Of a DNA stretch of 64,000 nucleotides, positions 51,792 to 61,866 are shown piece after piece; position 1 is the first letter of the stretch; each line of letters opens with the position of its first letter. A program made the translations under genes and the position numbers. The notes under the pieces were generated by a model. It did no database searches and was not told where the DNA came from. It saw only the letters and a program-made list of their open reading frames with translations. Origin of the DNA: G965227875 sp965227875 (GTDB lineage: Bacteria; Pseudomonadota; Alphaproteobacteria; Rhizobiales; JAJFHC01); the NCBI GenBank assembly GCA_965227875.1, contig OZ245783.1:2728001-2792000 (forward strand). Direction: 5' to 3'.

Positions 51792-52100
51792 ATGAGGAAA
51801 GACCATTCTTTCGACGCGATCACGCGATCGAAAGCTGCTCTCGACGCGGCGATCTCGTATCAGGGCGACGGCTCGCCGGAAGCCCGGCGCAGGAAACTGG
51901 CGATGCTCAAGGATATCGGCAAGGGCCTGAGCGTAATCTCTCGCCACGTCCGCCAGGAAGCCGAAAAGATCCGCCACGAATCCCGCTCGATCAGGGACGA
52001 ACTGCGCGGCCGCAAGGCCTCGGCGGGGCGAAACGGCCCGGTCGCGGCGAACGATGACGGGTCAGAAACCGAGTTCGAGCCGGGCCTCGCGGCTGATTGA
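51792..52100 (+). CDS. Small highly charged hypothetical protein
   Basis: A 102-residue soluble protein I do not recognise. It is rich in Arg, Lys, Asp and Glu, predicted largely helical, with a heptad-like stretch (MLKDIGKGLSVISRHVRQEA then EKIRHESRSIRDELRGRK) and an acidic, disordered C-terminus. The ATG at 51792 follows GGGGGA by a few bases. It stands alone between the Nudix gene and a convergent hypothetical gene. Coding status rests on composition and the start signal. Confidence 0.5.
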   Translation: MRKDHSFDAITRSKAALDAAISYQGDGSPEARRRKLAMLKDIGKGLSVISRHVRQEAEKIRHESRSIRDELRGRKASAGRNGPVAANDDGSETEFEPGLAAD

Positions 52101-52241
52101 GACCTTGCGGATGTCGCGACAACAGACCCAGGCCTGAGAACCACGGACGGCGAGGTGGCGTTTCGCCCCGCCATGGGATCTTTCCACGTCAAATCCTGCA
52201 TGCGCGCCCCGGGTGAAGCCCGCCCCTGAGAGCATTCAGGC

Positions 52242-52877
52242 TCATCTCGTGTACGAGGCGTGGCCCCGGACGTTGAACAGCTTCAGATTGTGGTCGTTCT
52301 GAAGTCTCCGGAGGTGATCGAAGTGCTTTTTCAGGTCCGACTTGACCTGTTTCTGGATGATCCGGTTCTGTTCGATCCTCTGCAGGTTCTGCTGGTAATT
52401 GAACGAGCCCTTCCGCTGCTTCGCCAGGGTATTGAGCCAGTCCTCCTCGAGCATCCTGAGGGACTCGAGCCGGTAGGCCGATCGTTCGGTGGCATTGAGC
52501 GCGGTCGCAGCGCCCAGGGCCGTGGCAAGAGCCGCGGCGGAAGCGTTGCTCGTGGACCCGCCCTGGCTGGACGCGCTCCTCTGTTGCTCGAGCAGAAGCA
52601 CGATGTTCTCCCGGGCCCGCCTGACGTCCGAAACGACAGCGGCACCCCCGGCAGAAAGCCCCGCCGTCGATTCCTCATGCACGCGGATATAGTTGCCCGG
52701 CAACACGCTGCCCGCACCGGTGATGGTGTCGGCCATGCTGCCGACGCCGGGCGTTGGTCCGGCCGGACCCGGGTTCGGCGCTCCCGTCCCCCCGCCGCCG
52801 ACCCCCACTTGCGCCGTCGCGGGCGATATCCACAGCAGGCAGGCCGCGAATATGCACGCTACAAATCTCCCGTTCAT
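52242..52877 (-). CDS. Secreted hypothetical protein with coiled-coil tail
   Basis: A 211-residue exported protein I do not recognise. A signal peptide (FVACIFAACLLWISPATAQ, cleavage likely after TAQ) is followed by a Gly/Pro-rich linker and an Ala/Ser-rich region. The C-terminal half is strongly helical (RLESLRMLEEDWLNTLAKQR, LQRIEQNRIIQKQVKSDLKK), resembling a periplasmic coiled coil. The ATG at 52877 has GAGGG very close upstream; the ATG 36 bases earlier has none. No neighbour gives a functional clue. Confidence 0.62.
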   Translation of the reverse strand: MNGRFVACIFAACLLWISPATAQVGVGGGGTGAPNPGPAGPTPGVGSMADTITGAGSVLPGNYIRVHEESTAGLSAGGAAVVSDVRRARENIVLLLEQQRSASSQGGSTSNASAAALATALGAATALNATERSAYRLESLRMLEEDWLNTLAKQRKGSFNYQQNLQRIEQNRIIQKQVKSDLKKHFDHLRRLQNDHNLKLFNVRGHASYTR

Positions 52878-53184
52878 ATCCCTCGCGCGCCCCTGTCGTT
52901 CGGCTTCCGTCATCGCAAACCCGATCCTGTATGTATCCGGCGGCTCCGGTCAATTGTCATCCCGTGTCCCTGATCAGGCGGGGGTCATGTCGTCCGACCG
53001 CGATGGGACAAGACACTCGATCGTCGGAAATTCGCGGCGTCCGGCAACAGGCCCGTTCCGTGCACGCGTTCGAGAAAATGTTTGCGGCCATAGTCGCTTA
53101 CCAGCTACCAATCGACGGTCGTGGCTCGCGGAAATGCCATGCCGATCAATGCATGGGCCGGTGATCTCAGGAGAGGACAGCAAA
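52878..53184. other. Intergenic region between divergent genes
   Basis: These 307 bases lie between the secreted hypothetical gene and the HupE-like gene, which are divergent. I see no gene with a credible start, and no clear riboswitch or terminator. Since HupE/UreJ proteins are often metal-regulated, a regulatory leader is possible but cannot be demonstrated here. Confidence 0.45.
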
Positions 53185-53808
53185 ATGCGAAGGGTCGTAC
53201 CAAGTCTGAAGGATTGCCATACAGCCCCATGGCTGGCGCTCTCTTTGGCCATTGCGTTCGTGTTTCTCGGTGACCCTGCCTTCGCGCACACGGGCGAAGG
53301 ACTGGCGGGTGGCTTTGCAAGCGGGTTCACCCATCCGATTTTCGGGTGGGACCATGTCGTCGCCATGGTGGCGGTCGGCCTCTGGGGCGCCGTCCTGGGA
53401 AGGCCTGCGGTCTGGATCCTGCCCATCGTGTTTCCCCTTGTCATGGCGTTCGGAGCGACACTTGGCATCATCGGCATCTCGGTCCCCTATGTGGAAGCCG
53501 GAATCGCCCTTTCCGGTCTTGTGCTTGGCCTGCTCGTGGCGCTTTTGGTCAAGGCGCCGATGTCGGTCGCAGCCGTCATCGTCGGTGTTTTTGCAATATT
53601 CCATGGCTACGCTCACGGGACCGAACTTCCCGACGCCGTCAGCCCTTACGCCTATGGGGTCGGTTTCGTCGTCGCGACCGGTCTGCTGCATGGCGCCGGA
53701 ATTCTGTTGGGAACACTCATGTCATCGGACGTGGGGCGATATGTCGTGCGGGCAAGCGGCGCTGTGATCGCGCTTGTCGGCGCGGCCTTTCTGGTCGGGT
53801 ACGCATAA
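53185..53808 (+). CDS. HupE/UreJ-family metal permease
   Basis: A 207-residue membrane protein of the HupE/UreJ family, thought to take up nickel or cobalt. A cleavable signal-like N-terminus (LSLAIAFVFLGDPAFA) exposes a mature HTGEGLAGGF start. The family motif HPIFGWDHVVAMVAVGLWG is intact, and a second His-rich segment FHGYAHGTELP lies between later helices; both probably bind metal. AGGAGAGGA precedes the ATG. No urease or hydrogenase gene is nearby, so the metal consumer is unknown. The next gene starts 19 bases after the stop. Confidence 0.92.
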   Translation: MRRVVPSLKDCHTAPWLALSLAIAFVFLGDPAFAHTGEGLAGGFASGFTHPIFGWDHVVAMVAVGLWGAVLGRPAVWILPIVFPLVMAFGATLGIIGISVPYVEAGIALSGLVLGLLVALLVKAPMSVAAVIVGVFAIFHGYAHGTELPDAVSPYAYGVGFVVATGLLHGAGILLGTLMSSDVGRYVVRASGAVIALVGAAFLVGYA

Positions 53809-53827
53809 GAACCGACGACGAGCCGTC

Positions 53828-54493
53828 ATGAGAGGCCGCCAGTCCTGCCTTCTCGCCGTTGGCGGGCTTGGCCTTCTGTCGGCGGGCGGCTCGGCCCGGG
53901 CACATTCGTTCTCGAACGACAGCGGTTTTTACCAGGACTTCGTTTCGGGCAACGAAGCCGTGTTTCTCGACCTGCGGGTTGCAACCGGATTGCTGGCGGC
54001 GGGCTTGCTGTTCGCGTTGTGGGACACCGAGGGCCTGGTCAAGGTCTGGCTCGGTTTCCTGATCGGCAATCTGTCAGGTCTGGCCGCGATCGCTGCAGGA
54101 GGTCCGGATCCGTTCTATATCCAGTTCGCGCTGACGATCCTCGCCGGGCTGGCGGCCGCTGCCGCGATCTCGCTGTCCGTTCACTGGATGCGGGCCCTGG
54201 CTCTTTCGGTCGGCGCTGTTTCGGTGCTGACGATCCTGCTCGGCCATGAACTTGGCGATGTGCCGGTTGCGTTCATGTTGGGAAACGTGTTCGGGCTCAA
54301 TGTGCTCCTGGCGATAACGGCAGGGATCGTTTCGTATTCGCTCCAGCGCCTGCCTTACGCCTGGGTTCGCATTGCCTGGCGCTCCATCGCGGCATGGCTC
54401 GTTGCCGTCGCCATGATGACGTTCGCACTCGAACTCTCGTTGCCCCGGAATGAGCTCCACAACATGCCGGACACGTCAGCCGAGAACGGTTGA
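53828..54493 (+). CDS. HupE-associated membrane protein
   Basis: A 221-residue membrane protein with a signal-like N-terminus ending near SARA/HSFS, then about six helices. The mature start with HS and the segment LLGHELGDVPVAFMLGN recall HupE-type metal permeases, but the HPxxGxDH motif is absent. It follows the HupE gene by 19 bases on the same strand and is probably a partner or paralogue in the same uptake system. The ribosome-binding site is weak. Confidence 0.72.
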   Translation: MRGRQSCLLAVGGLGLLSAGGSARAHSFSNDSGFYQDFVSGNEAVFLDLRVATGLLAAGLLFALWDTEGLVKVWLGFLIGNLSGLAAIAAGGPDPFYIQFALTILAGLAAAAAISLSVHWMRALALSVGAVSVLTILLGHELGDVPVAFMLGNVFGLNVLLAITAGIVSYSLQRLPYAWVRIAWRSIAAWLVAVAMMTFALELSLPRNELHNMPDTSAENG

Positions 54494-54546
54494 TATCTGC
54501 CGGCTTGGCCAGCGCCCGGAAAACTTCGGATCCAAGAGAAAATAGC

Positions 54547-54621
<75 letters not shown>

Positions 54622-54783
54622 CCGGTCGCGGAGCGGGCGGCGAATGGCCGACCCTCGCGAAGGCGGCGCGAAAGTGCCACAGAGGATCGGCCGGCGCAAG
54701 CGCTCGTTGGCGCTCTCTTGCGGTTTTTTGCCGCTGCGGTATTCATCGCGTCCAGGCCGCCTTTCACGCTACGGACCACCATC

Positions 54784-54960
54784 ATGAGCGATAAGCCGAA
54801 CAGCAAGACCCCGGACCGTCCGGTGGACGCGCGCGCCGAGCGCCTGGCCGCCGCCCTGCGCGCCAACCTGCGCCGCCGCAAGGACCAGACCCGCGGCCGC
54901 AAGGCGGAAGATACCGATGCCCCGGCCGACGTCCCGCCCGACGAGGATGGCGAGATCTGA
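54784..54960 (+). CDS. Small conserved basic protein upstream of murA
   Basis: A 58-residue hydrophilic protein. The central stretch ARAERLAAALRANLRRRKDQ followed by TRGRK matches a short basic protein I recall at this location in many alphaproteobacteria. Ends are acidic and disordered (DAPADVPPDEDGEI). Function is unknown; the Arg cluster suggests nucleic-acid or membrane binding. It is too short for firm assignment, but the synteny supports a real gene. Confidence 0.68.
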   Translation: MSDKPNSKTPDRPVDARAERLAAALRANLRRRKDQTRGRKAEDTDAPADVPPDEDGEI

Positions 54961-55085
54961 CCCTTCTTGTCCGGCGCGCGCGCCGGCCTGGAACGATTCC
55001 CCGATCCGCACGTTGATCCGTATCAGCGCCGCACAATGCCCGCTCCCCGGCAGTGCGGGCGATATTGCGAAATGGAGGTAGTTCC

Positions 55086-55376
55086 ATGTCAATGCACGAC
55101 AAACAGACATATGTTCACACCAGCGACAGCGGCGGCTCCAGCGCCGGCTGGTTCATCGGCGGGATTCTCGTCGTGGCGATCATCATCGGCGCCGTGTTCC
55201 TGCTCAATGGCAACACAGGCGGCGGCGGATCCGGTGACGTCGAGATCCGCGTCCAGAACCCGGTGAGCGACAGCGCCACCGGTGGCGGAAGCACCGACTC
55301 CGGCAACGCTGCGGGCGCTTCCGGCACCGCGGAAACGTCCGGTGCGGCCGGCGACGCGGACACCACCACCCAGTAA
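55086..55376 (+). CDS. Small single-pass membrane protein with Gly/Ser/Thr-rich tail
   Basis: A 96-residue protein. There is a short polar N-terminus, then one helix (GWFIGGILVVAIIIGAVFLL), and a low-complexity periplasmic tail rich in Gly, Ser, Thr, Ala and Asp (residues about 45-96). No signal-peptidase site is obvious, so it is probably an anchored protein. The ATG follows GGAGGT by seven bases, and a strong terminator lies 50 bases downstream, so it is an independent transcription unit. I do not recognise it. Confidence 0.75.
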   Translation: MSMHDKQTYVHTSDSGGSSAGWFIGGILVVAIIIGAVFLLNGNTGGGGSGDVEIRVQNPVSDSATGGGSTDSGNAAGASGTAETSGAAGDADTTTQ

Positions 55377-55425
55377 CGGAAAAGGCGGGTGAGACATCCC
55401 GCCCGTGTCCGCTGACTGAAACAGA

Positions 55426-55456
55426 GGCATCGGGCCCCGCGCCCGGTGCCTTTTTT
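55426..55456 (+). terminator. Intrinsic terminator after the small membrane protein gene
   Basis: GGCATCGGGC at 55426-55435 pairs with GCCCGGTGCC at 55441-55450 (one G-T wobble) over a five-base loop, followed by six T residues. This is a textbook rho-independent terminator. A weaker hairpin without T-tract (GGCGGG...CCCGCC) precedes it at about 55384-55403. Confidence 0.93.
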
Positions 55457-55699
55457 CTTCCGTCGCGCCCGGGTCGCGGGGCGCGCCATGCAAGCGCCAC
55501 AAATCCGCGATTTAACGCTGGTCCGCTTCGCCGCTTGCGCGCAGGGGACCCGTGTGCTTGATACGGGGCGAATCGACACGTAAAAGACACCCCGACTGGC
55601 GGGGCGCGCCTTCTTCCGGCGGCATCGCGCGGGACATGCTGTGCCCGGACCCGCCGCTGCCGCAGGGCGTGCGCGCCTCGGCTTTGCCTTGGAGGGCAC
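55457..55699. other. Leader/promoter region of the murA cluster
   Basis: About 240 bases between the terminator and murA, with no credible gene. The promoter of the murA-hisD-maf run should lie here. The GGAGGGC ribosome-binding site directly precedes the murA ATG. No riboswitch-like structure was recognised. Confidence 0.5.
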
Positions 55700-56988
<1,289 letters not shown>

Positions 56989-56989
<1 letters not shown>

Positions 56990-57465
56990 TGACGGAAACC
57001 ATGCTGAAACTGACCGCGCTCGACGCGGAAGATCTCGAGGTATTGTCGGCGCATCTCCAGGACGCCGTGCTTACCGTAGGCGACCTGAAATACCTGCCGG
57101 CCGAGCAACGCTTCGCCGGCGTCATGAACCGCTTCGACTGGTCCGGTGCGGCCAGCGGCGACAAGGGCCCCGACGGCAAACCGTTCCGGCGGCGCAAGAC
57201 CGGACTGCGGTTCGACCGGGTGCGCGCCGTTCGCGCCCAGAACATCCGCATGGACGACAAGGAGGCCATCCTCAGCCTTCTGGCGGTGTCTTTCGAGGCC
57301 ACCGAGGACCCCTCGGGCCATGTCACCCTGCATTTCTCCGGTGGTGGCGCGGTGCGCCTCGACGTCGAGTGCATCGAGGTCGGGCTGGCCGACCTGGGTC
57401 CGGTCTGGGGCACCGGCAACCGGCCGGAACACGATCTGGACGAGACGTCCGGCCCGTCCAGCTAG
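56989..57465 (+). CDS. DUF2948 family protein
   Basis: A 158-residue soluble protein of the DUF2948 family, found between murA and hisD in alphaproteobacteria. Conserved-looking segments are LTALDAEDLEVLSAHLQDAV, GDLKYLPAEQRFAGVMNRFDW and a C-terminal VECIEVGLADLGPVWGTG. Function is unknown. The first ATG overlaps the murA stop by one base; an in-frame ATG at 57001 gives the start (MLKLTALDAED) more usual for the family and may be the true one. Confidence 0.88.
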
Positions 57466-57482
57466 ACAGGAAGCCTTTTGCG

Positions 57483-58784
57483 ATGGTCACCAGACTGGAC
57501 ACCACAGCGCCCGGTTTCGAGGAAGAGTTCGCTGATCTCCTCGCCCTCAAGCGCGAGTCCTCCGTCGACGTGGCCGCGGTGGTCGCCGACATCATCGACG
57601 CGGTGCGCCGCAGCGGCGACGAGGCGCTTGTCGACCTGACGCGCCGGCTCGACCGCTTCGAGGCCGATGCCGCCTCCCTGCGGTTCTCGGCCGAGGAGAT
57701 CGACGGGGCGGCCGCCTCCTGCGACACGGAGGTCCTTTCCGCGCTGGAACTTGCGCGCGACCGCATCGAGACCTACCACCGCAGGCAGCTGCCCGAGGAC
57801 GACCGCTTCACCGACGAGGCCGGCGTCGAGCTTGGCCACCGCTGGACGCCGGTCGAATCGGTCGGCCTCTACGTGCCCGGCGGCACGGCAAGCTATCCCA
57901 GCTCCGTGCTCATGAACGCCGTTCCCGCGCGCGTGGCGGGCGTCGAGCGCATCGCCATGGTCGTGCCGACGCCGGACGGCGAGATCAATCCGCTGGTGCT
58001 GGCGGCGGCCCGCATCGCCGGCGTGGACGAGGTCTACCGCATCGGCGGCGCCCAGGCCGTGGCCGCGCTCGCCTTCGGTACGGCGTCCGTGCCCGCGGTC
58101 TCCAAGATCGTCGGCCCCGGCAACGCCTATGTCGCGGCGGCCAAGCGGCAGGTCTTCGGCATTGTCGGGATCGACATGATCGCCGGCCCTTCGGAAGTGC
58201 TCGTTGTCGCCGACGCGGAAAACGATCCGGCCTGGATCGCCGCCGACCTGCTGGCCCAGGCCGAACACGACGCCTCCGCCCAGTCCATCCTGGTGACCGA
58301 CGACGCGGATTTCGCAGACGCGGTCTGCGCGGCGGTCGACGCACAGCTCCGCACGCTTCCACGCGCGGACGTGGCCGGCGCCAGCTGGCGCGACAACGGC
58401 GCGGTCATCCTCGTGCCCGGCCTCGACGACGCCATCGGCGTGATCGACCGGGTGGCGCCCGAGCATCTCGAGATCGCCTGCGAGGATGCAGAGCGCCGTG
58501 CCGGCCTGGTCCGCAATGCTGGGGCCATCTTCATCGGCCGACATACCCCCGAAGCCGTGGGCGACTATGTCGCCGGCAGCAACCACGTTCTGCCGACCGC
58601 CCGCAGCGCGCGTTTTTCCTCCGGCCTCAACGTTCTTGATTTCATGAAGCGGACATCCCTGCTTAAATGCACCGCCGACAGCCTGTCGGCGATCGGTCCC
58701 GCGGCGATTGCGCTCGGACGGGCCGAGGGACTGGAGGCCCATGCCAGGTCGGTGGCGATCAGAATGAACCGCACCGCTGGCTGA
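57483..58784 (+). CDS. hisD: Histidinol dehydrogenase HisD
   Basis: A 433-residue cytoplasmic enzyme that oxidises L-histidinol twice with NAD to give L-histidine. GLYVPGGTASYPSSVLMNAV, SKIVGPGNAYVAAAK and MIAGPSEVLVVAD mark the substrate/NAD region. Zinc and substrate ligands are present in LLAQAEHDASAQS and AGSNHVLPT. Length is normal. It starts 17 bases after the DUF2948 stop and is followed by the UPF0262 gene, the standard alphaproteobacterial order. Confidence 0.98.
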   Translation: MVTRLDTTAPGFEEEFADLLALKRESSVDVAAVVADIIDAVRRSGDEALVDLTRRLDRFEADAASLRFSAEEIDGAAASCDTEVLSALELARDRIETYHRRQLPEDDRFTDEAGVELGHRWTPVESVGLYVPGGTASYPSSVLMNAVPARVAGVERIAMVVPTPDGEINPLVLAAARIAGVDEVYRIGGAQAVAALAFGTASVPAVSKIVGPGNAYVAAAKRQVFGIVGIDMIAGPSEVLVVADAENDPAWIAADLLAQAEHDASAQSILVTDDADFADAVCAAVDAQLRTLPRADVAGASWRDNGAVILVPGLDDAIGVIDRVAPEHLEIACEDAERRAGLVRNAGAIFIGRHTPEAVGDYVAGSNHVLPTARSARFSSGLNVLDFMKRTSLLKCTADSLSAIGPAAIALGRAEGLEAHARSVAIRMNRTAG

Positions 58785-58799
58785 CACACGGGGCAGGCC

Positions 58800-59282
58800 A
58801 TGACGGAGACGGCCAGCACACATCGCCTCGTCGCTATCACGCTAGACGAGAAGACGCTCTCGAACGCGTCGGCGGATGTCGATCACGAACGCAAGGTCGC
58901 GATCTTCGATCTGCTGGAAGAAAACAGCTTCGCGCTCGTCGGGCACGACGACGGCCCCTACGCCCTGCACCTGTCCATCGCCGACCGCCGGCTGGTGTTC
59001 GCCGTGCGCAACGGCGAGGATACCGAGTGCGCGACGATCATCCTGTCGCTGTCGCCGCTGCGCAAGATCGTGCGCGACTATTTCATGATCTGCGAAAGCT
59101 ATTTCCAGGCGATCAAGACCGCGCCGCCGAGCCGCATCGAGGCCATCGACATGGGCCGGCGCGGGCTGCACAACGAGGGCAGCCGGGTGCTCATGGAACG
59201 CCTCGACGGCAAGATCGAGGTCGATTTCGACACCGCGCGGCGGCTGTTCACGCTGATCTGCGTGCTGCACTGGAAAGGCTGA
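58800..59282 (+). CDS. UPF0262 family protein
   Basis: A 160-residue soluble protein of the uncharacterised UPF0262 family, restricted mainly to alphaproteobacteria. Diagnostic segments are ERKVAIFDLLEENSF, LSLSPLRKIVRDYFMICESY and AIDMGRRGLHNEGSRVLMER. Its fixed position after hisD suggests a shared housekeeping transcript. No catalytic motif is visible and its function is unknown. Confidence 0.93.
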   Translation: MTETASTHRLVAITLDEKTLSNASADVDHERKVAIFDLLEENSFALVGHDDGPYALHLSIADRRLVFAVRNGEDTECATIILSLSPLRKIVRDYFMICESYFQAIKTAPPSRIEAIDMGRRGLHNEGSRVLMERLDGKIEVDFDTARRLFTLICVLHWKG

Positions 59283-59285
59283 CCG

Positions 59286-59744
59286 GTGCACGGTCCGGGT
59301 GGTGCCGACATACCGGGCGCGGTCCTGTTCGCCTGCTATCACAATGCCCTGCGTTCGCCCATGGCCGAAGGCCTGCTCAAGCATTTCATGGGGCACCGGA
59401 TCTTCGTCGACTCCATCGGCGTCAGGTCCGGCGAACTGGACGCCTTTGCGGTCGCCGTGATGGAGGAGATCGGCATCGACATCTCGCGCCACGTGCCCAA
59501 GGAGTTCGACGACCTGGTCGATACCTCGTTCGACCTCGTCATCTCGCTCTCGCCCGAGGCGCATCACCGGGCCATCGAGCTCACCCGCACCATGGCCATC
59601 GAAGCGGAATACTGGCCGACGCTGGATCCCTCCATCGTGACCGGCAGCCGCGAGCAGATGCTGTCCGCCTACCGCGACGTGCGCGACGGGCTCATCGACC
59701 GGATCAAGGCGCGGTTCATGCCGCTCGGCGCGCCCACCGTCTGA
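59286..59744 (+). CDS. Low-molecular-weight phosphotyrosine-phosphatase-like protein
   Basis: A 152-residue protein of the LMW-PTP/arsenate-reductase fold. The P-loop is CYHNALRSPM, a CX5R(S) motif with the nucleophilic Cys and the Arg. The usual second Cys of the CxGNxCRSP loop is Leu here. The general-acid loop (EYWPTLDP) carries Asp near the C-terminus. It starts at GTG three bases after the UPF0262 stop. Whether it acts on phosphotyrosine, another phosphate or arsenate is unresolved; the genomic place argues for a housekeeping phosphatase. Confidence 0.87.
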   Translation: MHGPGGADIPGAVLFACYHNALRSPMAEGLLKHFMGHRIFVDSIGVRSGELDAFAVAVMEEIGIDISRHVPKEFDDLVDTSFDLVISLSPEAHHRAIELTRTMAIEAEYWPTLDPSIVTGSREQMLSAYRDVRDGLIDRIKARFMPLGAPTV

Positions 59745-59873
59745 ACCGGCGCGTGGAGGGGTCGCGATGCGCGACGGACTGGACAAGCCGGCCCTGTTGG
59801 GTGCAGATACGGGCGGTAACCATGCGGCGGATTCTCTACAGAGCGGAACGGTTTTGATGTCCCTGGACAAGAC

Positions 59874-60500
59874 ATGACGGAAGGTCGTGCCAAACTCGTG
59901 CTGGCCAGCGGCTCGCCCCGACGGCTGGCCCTGCTCGACCAGGTCGGCATCCAGCCCGACCTGCTCTTCCCCACGAATGTCGACGAGACCCCGGGCGACA
60001 GGGAGATGCCGCGTTCGCTCGCCTCCCGTCTCGCCAGGTCCAAGGCCGAGGCCGCGGTCGGCAAGCGCAAGGTGCTCGACCTGGGCGAAGGCACGTTCAT
60101 CCTCGCTGCCGACACGGTCGTCTCAATGGGCCGGCGGGTGATCGGCAAGCCCGAGACCATCGACGAGGCGTCGGAGGGCCTGAAGCTGCTGTCGGGGCGG
60201 TCTCACCGCGTCTACAGCGCCATCCACCTGATCACGCCCAAGGGCCAGTCGCGCCAGCGCATCGTGGAGACGCGGGTGCGCTTCAAGAACCTCAGCCGCG
60301 AGGACCTCGAGAGTTATCTCGTCTCCGGCGAATGGCGGGGCAAGGCCGGCGGTTACGCCATCCAGGGCCGCGCCGAGGCGTTCGTCCAGAAGATCCAGGG
60401 CTCCTATTCCAACGTGGTCGGCCTGCCGCTCTACGAGACCGTGCACCTGCTGAGCGGCAGCGGCTACCCGGTCTATTTCGCCTGGTTCAACACCGGCTGA
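59874..60500 (+). CDS. maf: Maf-family nucleotide pyrophosphatase
   Basis: A 208-residue Maf/YhdE-type house-cleaning enzyme that hydrolyses non-canonical or pyrimidine nucleoside triphosphates. It has the N-terminal LVLASGSPRRLALLDQVG, the SLASRLARSKAEA segment, the catalytic LAADTVVSMG and the C-terminal EWRGKAGGYAIQGRA. It lies in the conserved cluster between the phosphatase and yacG. The infA gene often found just upstream is absent; the 129-base gap is too small for it. Confidence 0.95.
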   Translation: MTEGRAKLVLASGSPRRLALLDQVGIQPDLLFPTNVDETPGDREMPRSLASRLARSKAEAAVGKRKVLDLGEGTFILAADTVVSMGRRVIGKPETIDEASEGLKLLSGRSHRVYSAIHLITPKGQSRQRIVETRVRFKNLSREDLESYLVSGEWRGKAGGYAIQGRAEAFVQKIQGSYSNVVGLPLYETVHLLSGSGYPVYFAWFNTG

Positions 60501-60508
60501 CGCGTGTC

Positions 60509-60712
60509 ATGACCGATCAACAGGACAGCGACCGGAAAGACAGGAAGCCCCCGCGGCCGTGCCCGATCTGCGCCAAGATGTCGATTGCGCGCTTCCACCC
60601 CTTCTGCTCCGCCCGCTGCGCCGACATAGACCTCCACCGCTGGCTCGGCGGCCGCTACGCCATCCCGACGGACGAACGCCCCCCGCCCGGCACCCACGAA
60701 GAAGACGACTGA
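60509..60712 (+). CDS. yacG: YacG-type zinc ribbon, DNA gyrase inhibitor
   Basis: A 67-residue zinc-finger protein. The four zinc cysteines are in RPCPICAK and FCSARCADIDLHRWLGGRY, the YacG signature. In E. coli YacG binds GyrB and inhibits DNA gyrase. The ATG at 60509 lies eight bases after the maf stop; the acidic tail (ERPPPGTHEEDD) is normal for the family. Confidence 0.95.
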   Translation: MTDQQDSDRKDRKPPRPCPICAKMSIARFHPFCSARCADIDLHRWLGGRYAIPTDERPPPGTHEEDD

Positions 60713-60721
60713 CACCCCCGC

Positions 60722-61830
60722 CGCCCACCTCGGAACGCCGCCGCAGGAAATCCGGTCCACCCTCCGCCGCCTCCCGCAGCCCCGGCAAGGGCCGGAGCCC
60801 ATCCGCCCCCCACCCACCCGCGTCCCCGGCGAAGGCCGGGGGCCACCAGCCTCGCACCCAACCGCATCCCCTGACAGAGGCCCAGCCCAACGGCCGTCCA
60901 CCCAACCGCATCCCCGGCGAAGGCCGGGGTCCAGCGGCGTCCCCCGACTCGGCGCGCCGGGCGAGATCACCTGTAGGTCCCCGGCTCGCCGCCCTGGATT
61001 CCGGCTTGCGCCGGAAATTCGGGTAACGTTTCAATCATTCCGCATCCCCGGACGGAGTCCCGGCCCACCGACCTCCCACCTAACCGCATCCCCGGCGAAA
61101 GCCGGGGTCCACCGACGTCCCCGACTCGGCGCGCTGGGCGAGATCACCTGTAGCTCCCCGGCCCGCCGCCCTGGATTCCGGCTTGCGCCGGAAATTCGGT
61201 GAGGTGGTGATCGGCGTGATGCCCACGCCGGAAATGCGGTGGCGTCGCATCCCCGGACAGAGTCCGCGCCAATCGGCCTCCCGCCCACCGCATCCCCGGC
61301 GAATGCCGGGGTCCAGCGGCGTCCTTGCCTCGGCGCGCCGGGCGAGATCACCTGTAGCTCCCCGGCCCGCTGCCCTGGATTCCGGCTTTCGCCGGAAATT
61401 CGGTGAGGTGGTCATCGGCGTGACGCCCACGCCGAGAATGCAGCACCGCCGCATCTCAGGACAGAGGCCCGGCCCACCGACCTCCCACCCAACCGCATCC
61501 CCGGACAGAGTCCGCGCCAATCGGCCGCCCACCCGACCGCATCCCCGGCGAATGCCGAGGCCCAGCGGCGTCCCTGCCTCGGCGCGCCGGGCGAGATCAC
61601 CTGTAGCTCCCCGGGCCCGCCGCCCTGGATTCCGGCATTCGCCGGAAATTCGGTGAGGGGGTGATCGGCGTGATGCCCACGCCGGGAATGCAGCGCCGCC
61701 GCATCCCCGGACAGAGTCCAGGGCCCACCAGCCTACCACCCAATCGCATCCCCGGACAGAGTCCGCGCCCACCGGCCTCCATCCAATCGCATCCCCGGCG
61801 AAAGCCGGGGTCCAGCGGCGTCCACGGCGC
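60722..61830. repeat. Tandem composite palindromic intergenic repeats
   Basis: About 1.1 kb without genes, built from at least three mixed elements. First, CCCCGGCGAAxGCCGGGG hairpins occur at 60824, 60912, 61090, 61294, 61543 (one mismatch) and 61793. Second, CCCCGGACAGAGTCC-type variants occur near 61251, 61500, 61705 and 61751. Third, the segment starting GAGATCACCTGTAG occurs at 60963, 61140, 61344 and 61593. Each copy of this segment is followed by a CTGGATTCCGGC...GCCGGAAATTCGG hairpin (61001, 61178, 61382, 61632). The composite unit repeats at 177, 204 and 249 bp. It resembles REP/BIME-like intergenic palindromes and may also end the converging yacG and DMT transcripts. Confidence 0.85.
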
Positions 61831-61866
61831 GATCAGGGCGCGGCCGGAGGGGAGGCGGAGCGGGTT

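Noticed and set aside
58667..59857. A 396-residue plus-strand open frame overlapping UPF0262 and the phosphatase gene
   Set aside because: It is out of frame with two conserved families, and its product is Arg-rich shadow sequence.
60559..61656. Plus-strand open frames within the intergenic repeats
   Set aside because: They are Pro/Arg-rich translations of the palindromic repeats, without starts or ribosome-binding sites.
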